Of a stretch of 8,758 nt of DNA, positions 7,012 to 8,758 are shown piece by piece; the stretch's first letter is position 1; each line of letters begins with the position of its first letter. This DNA comes from Desulfobacula sp. (lineage in GTDB: Bacteria; Desulfobacterota; Desulfobacteria; Desulfobacterales; Desulfobacteraceae). The position numbers and the translations under genes were made by a program. Where the stretch lies: assembly GCA_029940235.1 (NCBI GenBank), contig JAOZRI010000039.1, positions 3,991 to 12,748 of the forward strand, in the 5' to 3' direction. Below the pieces are notes generated by a model that did not search any database, was not told where the DNA came from, and worked only from the letters and a program-made list of their open reading frames with translations.

Positions 7012-7033
7012 AGATTAAAAGGAGAATGAACAT

Positions 7034-7525
7034 ATGAGAAAGAACCACAAATTGATTTGGGCAATTGTAATTTTATTTGTCTTTTTATGCACCCATGTAT
7101 CATCGCTTAGTGCGGAAAATGGTTCACCCGTAAAAAGTGTAGAAAACTTTGCAAAAGCCTATTTTATGCTTGATAACTCAATGGCAGAGCATCTTAGCAA
7201 GAATGCCCTTGTTAATGATAAATCAGTAAACATGGTAGATCTTTATCTTGAAAAAAAGGGTATGGAAGCACATAATTGTGGATACAAAATTACTTTTTTA
7301 CAAAAAATTCCAACCAATATGAAAATTAAGATATTGAATATGGACGATTCAAGAGCGACAGTTGAGTTCGATGCAATAACAATCCGAAGCGTTAACCCTG
7401 TTTACAGGATTATTGGATCTGTTATAGGTGTACTTGAAGAGTATAAAGTTCACGATATAATTACCGTGATCAAGGAAGAGGGTGAATGGAAAATAGGCCC
7501 GGGTGCTTTTGAGATGCCCATCTGA
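7034..7525 (+). CDS. Small exported protein, probably NTF2-like
   Basis: A 163-residue protein with a Sec signal peptide: basic MRKNHK, hydrophobic core to about residue 20, and a probable cut after LSA at 25-27. No lipobox cysteine is placed for lipid attachment, so it is likely soluble periplasmic. The mature part starts SPVKSVENFAKAYFMLD (31-47) and ends in a strand reading HDIITVIKEEGEWKIGP (about 142-158). That arrangement, an opening helix on a post-signal segment and a closing EGEWKI strand, is typical of small NTF2-like or DUF4878-type domains; this is recognition by pattern, not proof. The ATG at 7034 has AAGGAG ten bases upstream. It is 218 bp before aapJ on the same strand, probably a separate unit. 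Function unknown. Confidence 0.8.
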   Translation: MRKNHKLIWAIVILFVFLCTHVSSLSAENGSPVKSVENFAKAYFMLDNSMAEHLSKNALVNDKSVNMVDLYLEKKGMEAHNCGYKITFLQKIPTNMKIKILNMDDSRATVEFDAITIRSVNPVYRIIGSVIGVLEEYKVHDIITVIKEEGEWKIGPGAFEMPI

Positions 7526-7683
7526 TTTTTGTTAATTTTATGTGAATCACGATTACAGATTTCCATCAGTTTAGTGTAAATATCCAAATGATCGAATAAA
7601 ATTGTTGTAAAAAACTGGGAATGTGCTAATTGATACAGATGTTGAATTTGGTTTTGCTGTAAAGCACGCAACAGGATAATTCT

Positions 7684-7724
7684 TTGAGAAGAGTTGTTCA
7701 AAATTAATTAATTAATCTTAAGAT
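7684..7724 (+). promoter_or_regulatory. AT-rich palindromic leader before aapJ, possible promoter
   Basis: A 14-bp perfect palindrome (ATTAATTAATTAAT, 7703-7716) overlaps a 10-bp perfect palindrome (ATCTTAAGAT, 7715-7724) just upstream of the aapJ ribosome site. TTGAGA (7684-7689) with ATTAAT (7707-7712), 17 nt apart, is a possible weak promoter. No better -35/-10 pair was found in the 218-bp gap. The dyads could be an operator or simply part of the AT-rich promoter region. Confidence 0.3.
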
Positions 7725-7743
7725 AGATGAAAGGGGTTTATCC

Positions 7744-8757
7744 ATGAAATTTTTAAAAGTACTCGCAGTTTGTGTTACCGTTCTTTCCATGGCAGCTTTA
7801 ACCATGGCAGGCACACTTGAAGATGTTAGAGCTAAAGGCTTTATTCAAGCAGGAGTTAATGGCAGTCTTTTTGGTTTTGGAAAAGCAGATGATAAAGGCG
7901 TTTGGAAAGGCCTTGATGTTGATTGTGCCAGAGCAGTCTCTGTTGCAGTTTTCGGCACTCCTGACAAATTAAAATTCACCCCTCTGACAGCCAAAACACG
8001 GTTTACAGCATTGCAGTCAGGTGAAATTGATATGCTTTTTAGAAATTGTACCCAGACCTTAAGCCGGGATACAGCGCTTGGTTTAGATTTTGGTGTTGTC
8101 AATTACTATGATGGACAGGGATTTCTTATTTCCAAAAAACTTGGTGTAAAAAGCGCAACAGAGCTTGATGGCGCAACAGTATGTGTTCTTCCAGGAACAA
8201 CTACTGAACAGAATGTAGCTGATTATTTCAGGACAAATGGTATGAAAATGAATCCAGTTGTTATTGAAAATACGGCTGAACTTGCAAAAGCTTTTTTTGC
8301 AGGTCGTTGTGACTGCTTAACATCTGATGCCTCCCAGCTTGCAGGAACCCGTGCTGTGGCTCCAAACCCTAAAGATTACATGATTCTTCCTGAAATTATT
8401 TCAAAAGAACCCCTTGCTCCTGCAGTAAGACATGGAGATAATAAATGGAAAGATATTGTTAATTATTCAGTTCTTGCTTTAATCAATGCGGAAGAACTTG
8501 GTATTACATCGAAAAATGTTGATGCCATGCTCAAGAGTAATAACCCTAAAGTCAAAAGATTTCTCGGTGTTACAAAGGGTAATGGAAAAGCGCTTGGCCT
8601 TGATGAGAATTTTGCTTATAATATAATCAAAGCTGTTGGTAATTATGGTGAAATTTTTGAAAGAAATGTTGGTGTTAATACCTCACTTGGTATTGAAAGA
8701 GGGCTTAATGCACTCTGGACAGACGGCGGGTTAATGTACTCTCCTCCATTCAAGTAA
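7744..8757 (+). CDS. aapJ: General L-amino acid ABC transporter binding protein AapJ
   Basis: A complete 337-residue periplasmic binding protein of the AapJ/BztA type, which captures polar and other L-amino acids for an ABC importer. The signal peptide is about residues 1-22 (MKFLKVLAV core, ending TMA). Family landmarks are strong: GVNGSLFGFGKADDKG (37-52), WKGLDVD (54-60), PLTAKTRFTALQSGEID (80-96), TLSRDTALGLDFG (105-117), NYYDGQGF (120-127), PGTTTEQNVADYFR (150-163) and the end ERGLNALWTDGGLMYSPPFK (318-337). Length is normal. The start has AGGGG about seven bases upstream. The aapQ, aapM and aapP genes would be expected beyond the right edge. The mature protein has five cysteines (61, 102, 147, 189, 191); those at 102 and 191 do not match AapJ sequences I recall. 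Confidence 0.95.
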   Translation: MKFLKVLAVCVTVLSMAALTMAGTLEDVRAKGFIQAGVNGSLFGFGKADDKGVWKGLDVDCARAVSVAVFGTPDKLKFTPLTAKTRFTALQSGEIDMLFRNCTQTLSRDTALGLDFGVVNYYDGQGFLISKKLGVKSATELDGATVCVLPGTTTEQNVADYFRTNGMKMNPVVIENTAELAKAFFAGRCDCLTSDASQLAGTRAVAPNPKDYMILPEIISKEPLAPAVRHGDNKWKDIVNYSVLALINAEELGITSKNVDAMLKSNNPKVKRFLGVTKGNGKALGLDENFAYNIIKAVGNYGEIFERNVGVNTSLGIERGLNALWTDGGLMYSPPFK

Positions 8758-8758
8758 T

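Noticed and set aside
7012..7033. Short hydrophobic minus-strand frame starting at the ATG at 7033 (27 codons)
   Set aside because: It has no ribosome site, is very short, and overlaps the radical SAM frame in another register; AT-rich DNA readily gives such peptides.
7501..7530. Terminator at the end of the small exported protein gene (GGGTG with TGCCC, then TTTTT)
   Set aside because: The stem needs two G-U pairs, lies in coding sequence and is separated from the T run by the stop codon region; too weak to list.
1..8758. A defence island, biosynthetic cluster or mobile element
   Set aside because: The recognised genes are transport and metabolism genes in several separate transcription units, with no transposase, integrase, nuclease, toxin pair, CRISPR repeats or long terminal repeats.

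Overview
The window looks like an ordinary chromosomal stretch from a low-GC, Gram-negative bacterium. A marine-type sulfate-reducing deltaproteobacterium (Desulfobacteraceae-like) is my best guess. That is an inference from the TRAP and Aap-type transporters sitting next to an orphan radical SAM gene and from the AT-rich codon use; there is no rRNA or other marker gene to settle it. I see no tRNA, rRNA, CRISPR array, insertion sequence, integrase or phage gene.

Layout. (1) Positions 1-1161, minus strand: one long open frame of 387 codons that runs off the left edge. It encodes an unrecognised, N-terminally membrane-anchored protein and contains a striking A9-G8-A6 homopolymer run. (2) 1162-1571: an AT-rich intergenic region of 410 bp. 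It holds a good promoter for the preceding gene, a near-perfect 32-bp palindrome overlapping that promoter, and a separate cluster of perfect or near-perfect inverted repeats. (3) 1572-4373, minus strand: a complete tripartite TRAP transporter operon, dctP-dctQ-dctM, with a hairpin in the dctP-dctQ gap, a 4-bp dctQ/dctM overlap and a probable sigma-70 promoter at about 4428-4457. (4) 4517-5536, plus strand, divergent from dctP: a GAPDH-superfamily enzyme that resembles erythrose-4-phosphate dehydrogenase (Epd) more than glycolytic GAPDH. (5) 5572-7011, minus strand, convergent with epd: a radical SAM protein of unrecognised function with a long N-terminal domain and an unresolved start. (6) 7034-7525, plus strand: a small secreted protein, probably NTF2-like. 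(7) 7744-8757, plus strand: AapJ, the periplasmic binding protein of a general L-amino acid ABC transporter, whose permease and ATPase genes would be expected just beyond the right edge.

How they fit together. The common theme is uptake of small organic solutes: an organic anion through the TRAP system and amino acids through the Aap system. The Epd-like enzyme may feed pyridoxal phosphate synthesis or act as an auxiliary sugar-phosphate dehydrogenase. I do not see a single coordinated new system. The points most worth a second look are the unlabelled left-edge gene with its possible slippage tract, the palindrome over its promoter, and the orphan radical SAM enzyme.
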